A stretch of DNA of 64,000 nt from the NCBI GenBank assembly GCA_001612575.1, contig LJRV01000308.1, positions 1 to 64,000 of the forward strand, in the 5' to 3' direction. Under the pieces are notes generated by a model. The model made no database searches. It was not told the origin of the DNA and saw only the letters and a program-made list of their open reading frames with translations. This document shows positions 6,950 to 16,358 of the stretch, piece by piece. The DNA comes from Streptobacillus notomytis (GTDB lineage Bacteria > Fusobacteriota > Fusobacteriia > Fusobacteriales > Leptotrichiaceae). Position 1 is the stretch's first letter, and every line of letters starts with the position of its first letter. The translations under genes were made by a program, and so were the position numbers.

Positions 6950-9900
6950 TCATCCTCTTAAAATCTCGTCTATCTGCTCCGCTTCGATTTGTTTTTGTAA
7001 ATCATCAATTTTTGTTTCAATATAGTTTTTATGTTTTATCCACTTTAAACCTATAAAATTTGGTAACAATGATTCGAGAAATTCAATCCAAGCTGAATAC
7101 ATAGGTACTGCACTACCTGACCAACTCCAAGAAGTAGGTGTTAATGGTATTTTTTCAAAGTCTTCAAACAACGGATTATTCTCAAGAAATAGCAATATAT
7201 ACTCTTTTTTTCTTTTGATCTCTAATTTTGACACAACTGAAAATAGGCAATACATTTTTGCTTCATCATTGCAGAATTGTTGAATACATTGTCGAATCCA
7301 CATATCTTGTCTTTCTAACAGCTTTTTCTCATTTTGCTTTGGCAATAATAAAGATTCTAAAAAACACGGTACTGACAACCTAGAATATTGACGGTTTCTT
7401 ATCAACTGCTCAAAGATTTTATTATATATTTCTACAAAATCGTCCAAATCAAAAAAGCAACAATGCTTTTCTTGATGGTCGCTAAAGGAGTCACTATTTA
7501 TTAAATAATCTATATACTTGTCCAGTATAGAAGGTCTAACCGAATATATTTCCTTCAAAAATTGTCCGTCATAATCATGATGTTTATCATATGACAACAT
7601 AGCATGGTATATTTCTTCAAGCAATTCTAAATTGCAATTAAATTTTTGAATCACTTCCTTTGGTGTATTATGATGATAATTAAATAACAAGCCAAAATAA
7701 ATATCCACGATAAAAGAGGAATACTCTTTTTTATCCAAAATAATTTTGCAACCTTCTATTAATGCTAATTCATCTATTGCTTTATATTTATCCAGAAAAT
7801 CTACATCACGCATTGATGATGAGGTAATATATCTGTCAGAAGTATCTTTCAAAAAATCATAAAGCCCTTGTAAATGTTTTTCTGTAATTAATCCCTGCGG
7901 TAATTCATGATAATATGCATATGTCCAAGCATTTTTCTGACTATATTCTTCACTAATAATAATTTCATACACTTCTGAATCGGATAATAATGAAAATAAA
8001 TTGTCTACTAGATGGTATGGATGTAAATTGTTTGGTGTATCGTTTTTGATATAATATTTAATTGCATCAACATACCAATCTGCTTTATCGGAAATAGCAT
8101 CAAAGGCAATGCCTAATCCTTCACCAACCTCCCAATATGAATGGTTATCTAGCTCAGAAATACCGTTGCAAACATCAATTAACTTCTTAAATATCTGTAA
8201 ATCACAATTCAAAGTGTAATGATTAATTGATTGCTGCTTTTGTTTTCTATTTTCTTCATAACCAGTTTCTTTATAATCTGGTCCTTTAAGAAGACAATAT
8301 AATTGAAAGCCCTCTCCTTCAAAATATTCAGAAAACAAGGATTCACAAGAATAATTCATTCTGCTAAAAACTTGCACTATTTTGTCTGCTAAAAGGCAAT
8401 TTGCCAATTTATCTGGTGGAAAATTTAACTTCAAAATTAATTCAATATATTTTAAATCAAATTGTAAAACAGGAATGCTTATATCGTCAATAATGCCACC
8501 ATAAGAACTAAGAATTTCCCTAACTTTTTCTCTATACTTTTCAATTTTACTCAAAGAAGTTAACGATTCCCAAATGAACCCACGATATTTTTCAACACCT
8601 TTAGACATAGTTAATGGAATCTGATATATGGTTATTGCATTCTTTCGTCCTTCCTCCGCTGGATAAAATTTTAACTTCAGAAATTCTTCTGCTATCTGCA
8701 AAAAAATTATTACAATAAATTCTTGTTTCCAATCATTTGAATATTCTATTATTTTTTCAAAAAAAATTATTTGAGTATAAAAACTATTACGAAAAGAATC
8801 CCTCTGAATACGAAAATATATATTAACTGCATGGTAAAATTCCATAAATAAATCTGGTCGCTTTAGATAATATTGAAAAAACAAATCACAAGCGGTTGGC
8901 AAATCATTCATATCTGCAAATCCACCAAGAGTTTTAATGATATCATTTTCCACATATTGATAATTTTTTCTTTTTTCAGTATCTATATCAATCCATTCAC
9001 AAATCACTCTTTCTTCAGATTCAATTTCATTTTGCAAAAGCAAAAGTGTTTCCGTAGGATTAATGCGAAAAAAGACTTTTACAAATTCAAAGAAGATTGG
9101 CGATTTTTCTGTTGATAATTCATCCCATAATAACTTTATTTCTTTCTCAGCAAAATTTAAAAGTGCCTTATTTTTAAAAATATTAAGCAACGTATTAACA
9201 GAAGATATAGTTCTCTCTCTGTAACTTAAAAAGCAAGCTTTAATCATTTTCGACAAACTAAGTAATTTTTTGTCAAAGAAAATATATTTTAACAAATAAT
9301 TAGACAAACATTGATCAGAAAAACGAACAGCTTTATCATTACAAATATTGACAATCTCCAGCTCGTGAAGCATATGGATATTTTCAATGAAACTATCTCG
9401 ATTTAACCCTTTTTCCTGTAGAATTGGTAAAAGTGCATCAATATAATCTAAATGAATTGCTTCAAGAAAAGCAATTATACCAGAAGTTATACACAGATTT
9501 TTGTCTGTAAAAAATTGATTATTTTCTAAATTAGAACCATAATAATCTTCATATAATTGTGACACATCGTCAATAGAATCCAAACGATTTGAACTGCATG
9601 CTACTTTCCCAGCAAGTATAGCAATACGGGCGTTCCCTTCTGAAATTCTTATAATTCGTTCTTGATAATCTGAATTCAAAATGCCCAATGAAGTTTCAAG
9701 TAATTCCTTAATCTCATTCTCTGAAAATACATTTACATTCACAATTTCATAAGAAGTGATTGCTTTAACATCGTTTATCACTTTTTGAAGTGCATAATCC
9801 CTTACTGTAATAAGTATTTTTACATTATATCCCTCTGATTTCATACTAACGTATCGAATAATATGCTGCAGTCCTGACAATTGATTGGCATCATCAATAA

Positions 9901-10684
9901 AAAGAAAATAATCTCCTGGTCTATCTAAAAAAAGTTTTAAATCCTCGTATATTGGTAATGCATTACTATGAATACAGTAAGTCTTTTCATTCTTAGCATC
10001 TGCATGATTTTTTACATAATGCAAAGCTAAACGTGTTTTTCCCGTACCTGATGAACCACTAAGTATAACAACATCCACTTTAAGATAAGCATTGATGATA
10101 TCTTGAAATTCTTTTTCTCTGAATAAAAATTTAGTGTCAATTGGAGCAGCCATTCTATTTGCATTGTAACTATTAATAAATTCATCATATGATTGAATTT
10201 GATCTGTACTTATTGATATTCCCAAAAAATCACGTGAAAGATTATGATGGAAAAGATATATATCTTCTGCAAGCTTATCAATTCCAATAATTACAAGCTT
10301 AACTCCAACATCTTCACACAGTTTTTTTACTTCACTATCTTGCAATGGTGTAAAGTTTGATGAAGTATGACAATAAATAATTTCAGAGATTTTGTCATGC
10401 GGAACACCTGTCTTTGCTGTATCAAGACATTTTTCAAGATCATCACTAATTTTTGCAAATAAGTTCGTCCTTTGAGTTGTGTATTCAACAAAAACATACT
10501 TTCCATTTGATGCAATAAAATAAGTATCAGGTGTACCTAAAGTGGTCTTACGTGTACCTGCCTCTCCACCAAGAGATACTATACTCGGATAGCCTGTTTT
10601 ATATAAATAAGAATCACAAAGATTTTGAAATGAACCTGCATCCAGTTGTAGTATTTTTTGTTTAATACTTTCAATATTAGCCAC
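6950..10684 (-). CDS. Avs-like STAND NTPase with PD-(D/E)XK-like N-terminus
   Basis: 1244 residues. Residues about 15-110 resemble an Mrr-type nuclease fold (GTPDTYF with Asp53, then YVFVEYT with Glu67), but the position where the catalytic Lys is expected holds Thr. Residues about 185-480 are a P-loop NTPase: Walker A SGSSGTGKT near 209-217, Walker B FLFIDD near 260-265, then a winged-helix-like stretch. The remaining ~750 residues are helical repeats suited to target sensing. This order (effector, STAND NTPase, long sensor) is that of AVAST/Avs anti-phage proteins, which recognise phage proteins and activate the effector. Start is GTG at 10684 with AGGGGG nine bases upstream, 20 bases after rlmD. 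Base composition is less AT-rich than its neighbours, suggesting transfer. Confidence 0.7.
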   Translation of the reverse strand: MANIESIKQKILQLDAGSFQNLCDSYLYKTGYPSIVSLGGEAGTRKTTLGTPDTYFIASNGKYVFVEYTTQRTNLFAKISDDLEKCLDTAKTGVPHDKISEIIYCHTSSNFTPLQDSEVKKLCEDVGVKLVIIGIDKLAEDIYLFHHNLSRDFLGISISTDQIQSYDEFINSYNANRMAAPIDTKFLFREKEFQDIINAYLKVDVVILSGSSGTGKTRLALHYVKNHADAKNEKTYCIHSNALPIYEDLKLFLDRPGDYFLFIDDANQLSGLQHIIRYVSMKSEGYNVKILITVRDYALQKVINDVKAITSYEIVNVNVFSENEIKELLETSLGILNSDYQERIIRISEGNARIAILAGKVACSSNRLDSIDDVSQLYEDYYGSNLENNQFFTDKNLCITSGIIAFLEAIHLDYIDALLPILQEKGLNRDSFIENIHMLHELEIVNICNDKAVRFSDQCLSNYLLKYIFFDKKLLSLSKMIKACFLSYRERTISSVNTLLNIFKNKALLNFAEKEIKLLWDELSTEKSPIFFEFVKVFFRINPTETLLLLQNEIESEERVICEWIDIDTEKRKNYQYVENDIIKTLGGFADMNDLPTACDLFFQYYLKRPDLFMEFYHAVNIYFRIQRDSFRNSFYTQIIFFEKIIEYSNDWKQEFIVIIFLQIAEEFLKLKFYPAEEGRKNAITIYQIPLTMSKGVEKYRGFIWESLTSLSKIEKYREKVREILSSYGGIIDDISIPVLQFDLKYIELILKLNFPPDKLANCLLADKIVQVFSRMNYSCESLFSEYFEGEGFQLYCLLKGPDYKETGYEENRKQKQQSINHYTLNCDLQIFKKLIDVCNGISELDNHSYWEVGEGLGIAFDAISDKADWYVDAIKYYIKNDTPNNLHPYHLVDNLFSLLSDSEVYEIIISEEYSQKNAWTYAYYHELPQGLITEKHLQGLYDFLKDTSDRYITSSSMRDVDFLDKYKAIDELALIEGCKIILDKKEYSSFIVDIYFGLLFNYHHNTPKEVIQKFNCNLELLEEIYHAMLSYDKHHDYDGQFLKEIYSVRPSILDKYIDYLINSDSFSDHQEKHCCFFDLDDFVEIYNKIFEQLIRNRQYSRLSVPCFLESLLLPKQNEKKLLERQDMWIRQCIQQFCNDEAKMYCLFSVVSKLEIKRKKEYILLFLENNPLFEDFEKIPLTPTSWSWSGSAVPMYSAWIEFLESLLPNFIGLKWIKHKNYIETKIDDLQKQIEAEQIDEILRG

Positions 10685-10704
10685 TGTCTATGCCCCCTAT
10701 TGTT

Positions 10705-12384
10705 TTAATAATACACCATCTTAAAATACTTCAACGCATCAAAAATAGCCTCTTCCTTTTCAATTGGGCACTGTGGGATTTTCCGACTCTCGTTGTTTGA
10801 TATATTGTAGTGTTCCCTAATGTCTAAACCATATTTTCTCTTCACTTGTGCAATATAAAGTGTAGATACCTTAAACCCAAACTTTTCCAAAACATAGTTT
10901 TGAATTTGCTTATAGGTAGCCTTACTCTCAGCACTTGTTAAATCCATATCATCCATCGGAAGTTCTATACTAATATATTTCTTTGAATCTAGTTTGGAAA
11001 GCAACACGATTGTCTCCACATGTGGTGTATAACCAAACATATCTACACACACTACTCTTTTTAATATATATGAATTATCTTCAAAAATCTTTAAATCTTC
11101 AGCAAGAGTTTTGGGATTACATGAAACATAAATAATATGCTTAACTTCATATTCTAATAATTTAACTATAGTTTTTTCTCCAACACCACTTCTTGGAGGA
11201 TCTAGTATTAATATATCTGGTTTAATATTTTCTTTATCAAATTCCCTTAATTTTTCAAATACATCTCCATCTATAAATTTTGCATTTGTTATTCCATTTT
11301 TTAAAGCATTCTCATTTGCTTTAATAACAGCTTCTTCTATTAATTCTATTCCGTAAACTTCCTTTGAATATTTAGATACAATTTGACCTATGGTACCTGT
11401 ACCGCTAAATAAATCAAATACTATTGGTTTTTCATTAAATTTATTGGTTATTAATAATAAATTATTTATTACTTCTTGATATAGTTTTTCAACTCCAAAT
11501 GAGTTAGTTTGAAAGAATGAATAAGGGCTAATCTTAAAATTTAAGTCAAATAATTTTTCAGTAATATCTCTTTTACCGTATAATATTATATCTTTATCAG
11601 CTTTTACTGTATCAGATTTATTATCATTAATAGTATGAATAATTGATTTTAATTCCATACTAAGATCTAAATTAAGTAACTTTTCCTTATATTCACTAAT
11701 AATATCATAGTTTTCTGCTTGAGATGTAGTAACTATATTCACTCCAAGCTCCCTTGTTTTTTCACCTTTTCTAATAACTAAATTACGTAAAAAACCTATA
11801 TGTGTTAATCTATGATAAAAACTTATTTCTTTCTTAGAAAAAAAATCATTAGTAAATTTAGCTATTTTTCTAAAGTTTTCATCCATTAATTTACATTCAT
11901 TTACATTAACTATATCATGAAATGAATTTTTTTTATGTAATCCTAAAATTATTGGACCATCTTTATACTCATTTCCAAAACTAAATTCCATTTTATTTCT
12001 ATATTCTTTATCTTTATCCATAGTAACTATAGGAAGTTTTTCATAATCTTTAGTTTTTACAACATTATCAATTAATTTATACACTAAATTAGCTTTAAGC
12101 TCTGCTTGCTTTTCATAGCTAAGGTATTGAAATGAGCAACCACCACAACTATTAAATTTTTCACAAAAAGGTTTTGCAACATTTTCAGAACTTTCAAGTA
12201 TTACTATATCCCTTAATTCTATCTTATTATTTTTTATTTTTCCTATTCTAGCTTGAATTTTTTGACCTGGTACTACATTAGTATTGGCAAAACATTTTCT
12301 ATCATCATTTTCTAGATATCCATATGGTTTTGCTGGAAAATCTATACCAACAATGTCAAGATTTACTATATCACCTTTTTTCAT
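10705..12384 (-). CDS. rlmD: 23S rRNA (uracil-C5)-methyltransferase RlmD/RumA with replaced C-terminus
   Basis: 559 residues. N-terminal TRAM domain (about 1-60), the four-cysteine iron-sulfur cluster motif (CEKFNSCGGC), SAM-binding FDLFSGTGTIG, DPPRSG, and the nucleophile region YVSCNPKTLA. It methylates a uridine of 23S rRNA using SAM. Family members end shortly after HVETVVLL; here, after residue about 459, the sequence changes to a ~100-residue tail (starting SKLDSKKYISIELPMDDMDL) that is less AT-rich and continues to the stop. I read this tail as brought by an insertion. Start overlaps the aminotransferase stop (ATGA), so it is the last gene of the mutS2 operon. Confidence 0.9.
   Translation of the reverse strand: MKKGDIVNLDIVGIDFPAKPYGYLENDDRKCFANTNVVPGQKIQARIGKIKNNKIELRDIVILESSENVAKPFCEKFNSCGGCSFQYLSYEKQAELKANLVYKLIDNVVKTKDYEKLPIVTMDKDKEYRNKMEFSFGNEYKDGPIILGLHKKNSFHDIVNVNECKLMDENFRKIAKFTNDFFSKKEISFYHRLTHIGFLRNLVIRKGEKTRELGVNIVTTSQAENYDIISEYKEKLLNLDLSMELKSIIHTINDNKSDTVKADKDIILYGKRDITEKLFDLNFKISPYSFFQTNSFGVEKLYQEVINNLLLITNKFNEKPIVFDLFSGTGTIGQIVSKYSKEVYGIELIEEAVIKANENALKNGITNAKFIDGDVFEKLREFDKENIKPDILILDPPRSGVGEKTIVKLLEYEVKHIIYVSCNPKTLAEDLKIFEDNSYILKRVVCVDMFGYTPHVETIVLLSKLDSKKYISIELPMDDMDLTSAESKATYKQIQNYVLEKFGFKVSTLYIAQVKRKYGLDIREHYNISNNESRKIPQCPIEKEEAIFDALKYFKMVYY
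11002..11022. repeat. Candidate attL inside rlmD
   Basis: Encodes HVETIVL on the minus strand. Base composition changes abruptly here: strongly AT-rich upstream in rlmD, less so downstream. It matches 16 of 21 positions of the site at 6764-6784 in the same codon phase. Confidence 0.5.
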
Positions 12385-13523
12385 TTACACTCATTCTCAA
12401 CATATTTTTTTAATCTTTTAATTGCTTCATCTATTATCTCATCACTTTGAGTAACAGATAATCTAAAATATCCTTCAACATTAAAACATATACCAGGAAC
12501 TACACCTAATTCTGTTTTTTCTAATAAATTTAATGCAAAATCTAAAGATTTTTTATTAGAAAACATTGTATAGTCAACAAAAAGATAAAATGCTCCTTTT
12601 GGTTCAATAACTTTAAACCCTATTTCTCTTAAACCATTCATCATACGCTTTAATTTAGATTTGTTAACTTTTACTACATCTTCTCTTGTAGGTATATGTT
12701 CACAAGCGTAAATAGCTCCTAATTGACCTACTGTATTTACACCTGTCATTGTATATTGTCCAACTTTATTCATATTATTTATAACTTCCTCTGAAGCTAA
12801 AGTATATGCAACTCTGTATCCTGTCATAGAATGAGATTTAGAAAATCCATTTATTACAACTATTTTATCTATTAAATCTGTATATCTTGCAAAAGAATTA
12901 TACTTATCAAATGCAAGAACTGAATAAATTTCATCACTTAATAAATATATATCATACTTTCTTAACAATTCAGCAACTTTATCCATTTCTTCTAGAGACA
13001 TAACTGTCCCTGTTGGATTATTAGGATAAGTAAGTATTATAACTTTAGTTTTTGGTGTTATATATTTTTCTAAAATATCAGCTGTTAATTCAAAATCAGT
13101 GTGTTTTAAATCAATATATACAGGTTTAGCATTCATAAGTAATATATTTGGCTCATATCCAGGATATGTAGGAGTTGGTAATATTACTTCATCACCAGGT
13201 TGTAATACAGTTCTTAAAAAAGAAGATATCCCTTCAGTAGATCCAGCATTAGCTAAAGCATTTTTCCAAGTATAATTTGAACCATAAAGTTTATTATAAT
13301 ATTTAGCAACAGCTTCTCTATATGCTATAGCTCCTCCAGTATTTGTATATCCTATTTTTTCGTTTAAAGTAACCTCTGACATATATTTTTTTAGCTCATG
13401 AGGCAAATCATTCCCAGGTTCACCTATAGTCATGTTAATTCCATTTTTAAATTCTGGCATTCTTGCTGAAATTTGTCTAATAATTGAAATTTGTAAATTT
13501 CTTACTACTTCATTAATATGCAT
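12381..13523 (-). CDS. Class I/II pyridoxal-phosphate aminotransferase
   Basis: 380 residues of the fold-type I aspartate aminotransferase family. Visible landmarks are the N-terminal glycine-rich GEPGNDLP, NAGSTEG, the cofactor-contacting YPNNPTGTVM and DEIYS, the Schiff-base lysine in NGFSKSHSMTGYR (Lys near 230), and the C-terminal substrate arginine in GYFRLS. It moves an amino group between an amino acid and a 2-oxo acid. The donor cannot be assigned; aspartate, alanine or aromatic acids are all possible. It lies nine bases after uvrA and overlaps rlmD by four bases, so it is co-transcribed with the mutS2 operon. Confidence 0.9.
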   Translation of the reverse strand: MHINEVVRNLQISIIRQISARMPEFKNGINMTIGEPGNDLPHELKKYMSEVTLNEKIGYTNTGGAIAYREAVAKYYNKLYGSNYTWKNALANAGSTEGISSFLRTVLQPGDEVILPTPTYPGYEPNILLMNAKPVYIDLKHTDFELTADILEKYITPKTKVIILTYPNNPTGTVMSLEEMDKVAELLRKYDIYLLSDEIYSVLAFDKYNSFARYTDLIDKIVVINGFSKSHSMTGYRVAYTLASEEVINNMNKVGQYTMTGVNTVGQLGAIYACEHIPTREDVVKVNKSKLKRMMNGLREIGFKVIEPKGAFYLFVDYTMFSNKKSLDFALNLLEKTELGVVPGICFNVEGYFRLSVTQSDEIIDEAIKRLKKYVENECK

Positions 13524-13531
13524 TTATCCTC

Positions 13532-16348
13532 CTATTTATTTAAATGTCTTTTTAAGAATTTTCCTGTATAAGATTCTTTATGTTTCATAATTTTATCTGG
13601 TGCCCCCTCAACTACAATATATCCACCTTTATCTCCACCTTCAAGACCTATATCTATAATATGATCTGCACATTTTATAACATCTAGATTATGTTCAATA
13701 ACAACAACACTATTTCCTTTTGAAACTAATCTATCTAAAACTATTAAAAGTTTTCTTACATCTTCAAAATGTAGCCCAGTTGTAGGTTCATCTAAGATAT
13801 ACATAGTTCCTTCTTTTGTAACCTTTGATAATTCAGAAGCAAGTTTTATTCTTTGAGCTTCACCACCAGAAAGAGTTGTTGCAGGTTGTCCTAATGTAAT
13901 ATAGTCCATTCCTACATCAATTAAAGTTTGAAGCTTTCTTTTTAATGATGGTATTGCTTCAAAAAATTCATATGCATCTATAACACTCATATCTAATACT
14001 TCTGAAATATTCTTACCTTTATATTTAACTTCTAAGGTTTCTTTATTATATCGCTTACCTTTACACATTTCACATTCTACATATACATCAGGTAAAAAAT
14101 TCATTTCTATTTTATTAATTCCAGCTCCAGAACATGTTTCACATCTTCCACCCTTTACATTAAATGAAAATCTTCCTTTATCAAATCCTCTAACTTTTGA
14201 ATCATTAGTTTCTGAAAATATAGCTCTAATATCATCAAATATCTTAGTATAAGTAGCAGTATTTGATCTAGGTGTTCTACCTATAGGACTTTGATCTATA
14301 TTAATAACTTTTTTCACTTTATCTAATCCATCTACGTTTCCATGTTTTAATGGGAACATTGTTTTTTCATTTAAATAGTTATGTAATATAGGATAAAGAG
14401 TTTGATTAATTAAACTCGATTTACCGCTACCACTTACTCCTGTTACAACTGTAAATATCCCCAACGGAATTTTTAAATTCACACCTTTTAAATTATTACC
14501 ATAGCAATCATTGATTTTTAAATATTCTTTTGATTTTCTAAGTTTTTTAGGTACTTCTATTTGAATTTCTTTATTTAAATATTTAGCTGTAAGCGACTTT
14601 CCTTCTTTAATAACATCATCAGGTTTTCCATAAGATATTACTTCTCCACCAAACTTACCTGCATTAGGTCCTATATCGATTAAATAATCTGATTCTATCA
14701 TTGTATCTTCATCATGTTCCACTACTATTAATGTATTTCCAATATCTTTTAAATCTTTTAAAGTACTCAATAGCTTATCATTATCTCTTTGATGAAGTCC
14801 TATACTTGGTTCATCTAAAACATATATTACTCCTGTTAATCTTGACCCTATTTGAGTTGCAAGTCTTATACGTTGTGATTCACCACCAGAAAGTGTTTTA
14901 GTCATTCTATCTAATGAAAGATAATCTAGTCCAACATTAATTAAAAAAGATAATCTATTCTTTATCTCTTTTAATATTTCTTCAGCAATTTGTTTCTCTT
15001 TTTCAGTTAAATTTAAATTTTCAAAAAAATTTAAAGAATTAACTATACTCATATTTGTAACATCAATAATATTTTTATCATTAATAGTAATAGCAAGAAC
15101 TATATCATTTAATCTTTTACCACTACATTTAGAGCAACTAGTTTCTATCATATATCTATTTTGAATTTCTTCTCTATTAGAATCACTCATTGACTCTTTA
15201 TGTCTTCTTTTAACAAGATTTATAAGTCCCTCAAAAGTTTTCATTCCATCATAATCATAATCTTTAGTATGAATTGAAAATTGGTATTCTTTATCACTTC
15301 CATAAAATATTAGATCTTTTTCTTTTTGTGATAATTTTTTAAAAGGTTTATCTGCATCAATATTATGTCCTTCTAAAAATGATTTAAATAATTTCCAAGT
15401 CCAAGATGTAGGTGAACTACCTCCAACAACAGATAATGCACCTTCATTAATAGAGATATTTTTATTTAATAAAATGGCATCCATATTAACTTCTAAAGAT
15501 GACCCTAGACCATTACATTCCTCACAAGCTCCATAAGGTGCATTAAATGAGAAAAGTCTTGGATTGATTTCTGGAAATGATATATCAGGATGATTACTAC
15601 ATACAAAATTTTCACTGTATTTATAGTCTAATCCATTTATATTTACAATTAAATTACCTTCAGATAATTTTGTTGCATTAACTATAGCCTCATTTATTCT
15701 TGAGATATTTTCTTCTTTAAATACTATTCTATCAGTAATTAATTCAATATTATGTCTTTTATTTTTATCTAATTCAATGCTATCATCAAGCTCAAGTATT
15801 GTTCCATCTACTCTTACTCTTAGATATCCTTGTCTTGATAAATTAATAAATAAATTTTTAAAACTTCCTTTTTTATCTATTATTATAGGAGATAAAAAGA
15901 TTAATTTATCTTTATCTTTACACTTTAAATGTACTTCATTAGTAATTTCTTCTATACTTTGTTTTTTAACCAAAGATTTACAAACAGGGCAATGTGCACT
16001 ACCAATATGACCCCATAAAAGTCTCATATAATCATATATTTCTGTCATTGTACCAACTGTTGATCTTGGATTTTTGGAAACAGATTTTTGTTCTATTGAT
16101 ATTGCTGGTGATAACCCTTCAATACTATCTACCTCTGGTTTTTTCATTTGACCTATAAATTGTCTTGCATATGCTGATAAACTTTCAACATACCTTCTTT
16201 GACCTTCAGAATATATTGTTTCAAACGCAAGAGATGATTTTCCACTACCACTTACTCCCGTAATTACAACAAATTGATTCTTAGGTATATCTATATCAAT
16301 ATTTTTAAGGTTGTGTTCCCTAGCACCTCTTATTTTAATATATTCCAT
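13532..16348 (-). CDS. uvrA: Excinuclease ABC subunit A
   Basis: 938 residues, the usual UvrA length. Two ABC ATPase modules are visible, each with Walker A (GVSGSGKSS) and a signature LSGGESQR or LSGGEAQR, plus CxxC zinc-binding pairs (CPVC/CSKC region, CEECNG, CETCSGAG, CEMCKG). UvrA2 dimers scan DNA for bulky lesions and hand them to UvrB, which is not in this window. I set the start at the ATG 16346-16348 (MEYIKIRGAREHNLKNI) because AAAGGAG lies five bases upstream; a longer frame from 16366 would cover that ribosome site. It follows the EamA transporter gene by ten bases in the same operon. Confidence 0.97.
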   Translation of the reverse strand: MEYIKIRGAREHNLKNIDIDIPKNQFVVITGVSGSGKSSLAFETIYSEGQRRYVESLSAYARQFIGQMKKPEVDSIEGLSPAISIEQKSVSKNPRSTVGTMTEIYDYMRLLWGHIGSAHCPVCKSLVKKQSIEEITNEVHLKCKDKDKLIFLSPIIIDKKGSFKNLFINLSRQGYLRVRVDGTILELDDSIELDKNKRHNIELITDRIVFKEENISRINEAIVNATKLSEGNLIVNINGLDYKYSENFVCSNHPDISFPEINPRLFSFNAPYGACEECNGLGSSLEVNMDAILLNKNISINEGALSVVGGSSPTSWTWKLFKSFLEGHNIDADKPFKKLSQKEKDLIFYGSDKEYQFSIHTKDYDYDGMKTFEGLINLVKRRHKESMSDSNREEIQNRYMIETSCSKCSGKRLNDIVLAITINDKNIIDVTNMSIVNSLNFFENLNLTEKEKQIAEEILKEIKNRLSFLINVGLDYLSLDRMTKTLSGGESQRIRLATQIGSRLTGVIYVLDEPSIGLHQRDNDKLLSTLKDLKDIGNTLIVVEHDEDTMIESDYLIDIGPNAGKFGGEVISYGKPDDVIKEGKSLTAKYLNKEIQIEVPKKLRKSKEYLKINDCYGNNLKGVNLKIPLGIFTVVTGVSGSGKSSLINQTLYPILHNYLNEKTMFPLKHGNVDGLDKVKKVINIDQSPIGRTPRSNTATYTKIFDDIRAIFSETNDSKVRGFDKGRFSFNVKGGRCETCSGAGINKIEMNFLPDVYVECEMCKGKRYNKETLEVKYKGKNISEVLDMSVIDAYEFFEAIPSLKRKLQTLIDVGMDYITLGQPATTLSGGEAQRIKLASELSKVTKEGTMYILDEPTTGLHFEDVRKLLIVLDRLVSKGNSVVVIEHNLDVIKCADHIIDIGLEGGDKGGYIVVEGAPDKIMKHKESYTGKFLKRHLNK

Positions 16349-16358
16349 TTTTGCTCCT

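Larger units (their letters stand above)
6764..11007. mobile_element. Candidate 4.2-kb defence-cargo insertion in the 3' end of rlmD
   Basis: The edges are two partly matching sites that each encode V-E-T-x-V-L of the RlmD C-terminus. Between them the DNA is visibly less AT-rich than the surrounding operon and holds a replacement RlmD tail, a large Avs-like NTPase gene and a 33-codon frame. The 3' end of rumA/rlmD genes is a documented integration site of streptococcal integrative conjugative elements. No integrase, relaxase or replication gene is present, so this is either a remnant, an element moved in trans, or a region exchanged by homologous recombination. Confidence 0.5.
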
